From positions 23,397-29,233 of the forward strand of contig JAJYIJ010000003.1 in assembly GCA_021790135.1 (NCBI GenBank): a stretch of DNA of 5,837 nt. Direction: 5' to 3'. Position numbers and translations under genes: made by a program. The notes beneath the pieces were generated by a model, which saw only the letters and a list, made by a program, of their open reading frames with translations, searched no databases and had not been told where the DNA came from. Shown here piece after piece: positions 5,735 to 5,837 of this stretch. Every line of letters starts with the position of its first letter. Position 1 is the first letter of the stretch. Source of the stretch: a bacterium. Lineage in GTDB: Bacteria; Patescibacteriota; Patescibacteriia; Magasanikbacterales; GWA2-37-8.

Positions 5735-5837
5735 TTATTTGATCGCCCGCAACGCCTCACGCAGCAATTCTTCGCTCGTTTTTCCGTTCGCATCTAATTT
5801 TTTCACTACCTCGCGCGCTTCTAGGTTCGAGTAACCA
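5735..5837 (-). CDS. ruvA: Holliday junction helicase subunit RuvA, C-terminal end (partial)
   Basis: Reading the minus strand from the window edge gives 33 codons and a TAA stop (complement of 5735-5737); the 5' part lies beyond the window. The peptide starts GYSNLEAREVVKKL and ends SEELLREALRAIK. This matches the usual layout of RuvA domain III: the L-G-Y-x-x-x-E-A motif, a variable linker, then (S/T)-(S/E)-E-x-L-(I/L)-R-x-A-L-(K/R) at the extreme C-terminus. RuvA binds four-way DNA junctions, and this small three-helix domain contacts the RuvB motor. The call rests on a short fragment recognised by pattern. Another protein ending in a UBA-like helical domain is possible but less likely. 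The gene converges on pyrF, and no functional link to the pyrimidine genes is implied. Confidence 0.72.
   Translation of the reverse strand, partial: GYSNLEAREVVKKLDANGKTSEELLREALRAIK

Noticed and set aside
5491..5793. A 100-residue minus-strand frame across the pyrF end
   Set aside because: It runs antisense to conserved pyrF motifs, is in a different frame from the RuvA-like peptide, and has no recognisable protein features.

Overview
The window is most of a de novo pyrimidine (UMP) biosynthesis operon on the + strand. It begins inside carB and continues with complete pyrB, pyrI, pyrC, pyrD, pyrE and pyrF. It ends against the 3' end of a convergent minus-strand gene, probably ruvA. No RNA genes, mobile elements or CRISPR arrays were seen, and no non-coding stretch exceeds 60 bases.

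Layout: the last 171 codons of carB (allosteric MGS-like domain) occupy 1-516. After a 48-base gap with a small inverted repeat come pyrB and pyrI, the catalytic and regulatory chains of an E. coli-type aspartate transcarbamoylase. pyrC (dihydroorotase) follows after 11 bases and overlaps pyrD (a divergent Cys-type dihydroorotate dehydrogenase). pyrE follows pyrD after 4 bases. A 60-base spacer carrying a degenerate short repeat separates pyrE from pyrF (type 2 OMP decarboxylase). The pyrF stop codon directly abuts the stop codon of the minus-strand ruvA fragment.

The genes work in pathway order: carbamoyl phosphate (CarB, with a CarA presumably encoded outside the window), carbamoyl-aspartate (PyrB/PyrI), dihydroorotate (PyrC), orotate (PyrD), OMP (PyrE) and UMP (PyrF). 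Feedback control is probably at the protein level, through the CarB MGS domain and the PyrI nucleotide site. The operon promoter and leader are outside the window, so no transcriptional control can be read.

The organism is a bacterium using the standard code (no in-frame TGA in any gene). The DNA is moderately AT-rich with many A-runs. Start codons lack Shine-Dalgarno sequences and nearly always have T at -1. Several enzymes (CarB C-terminus, PyrC, PyrE) resemble the eukaryotic CPS1/CAD/UMPS forms more than the E. coli forms, while PyrB/PyrI look E. coli-like and PyrF is type 2. This mosaic, the compactness and the weak initiation signals suggest a candidate-phyla lineage (Patescibacteria/CPR-like), with Bacteroidota-related lineages as the alternative. 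That placement is inference. The pathway itself is known biology. The parts most worth a second look are the divergent PyrD without a visible PyrK, the eukaryote-like enzyme set, the SD-less starts and the pyrE-pyrF repeat.
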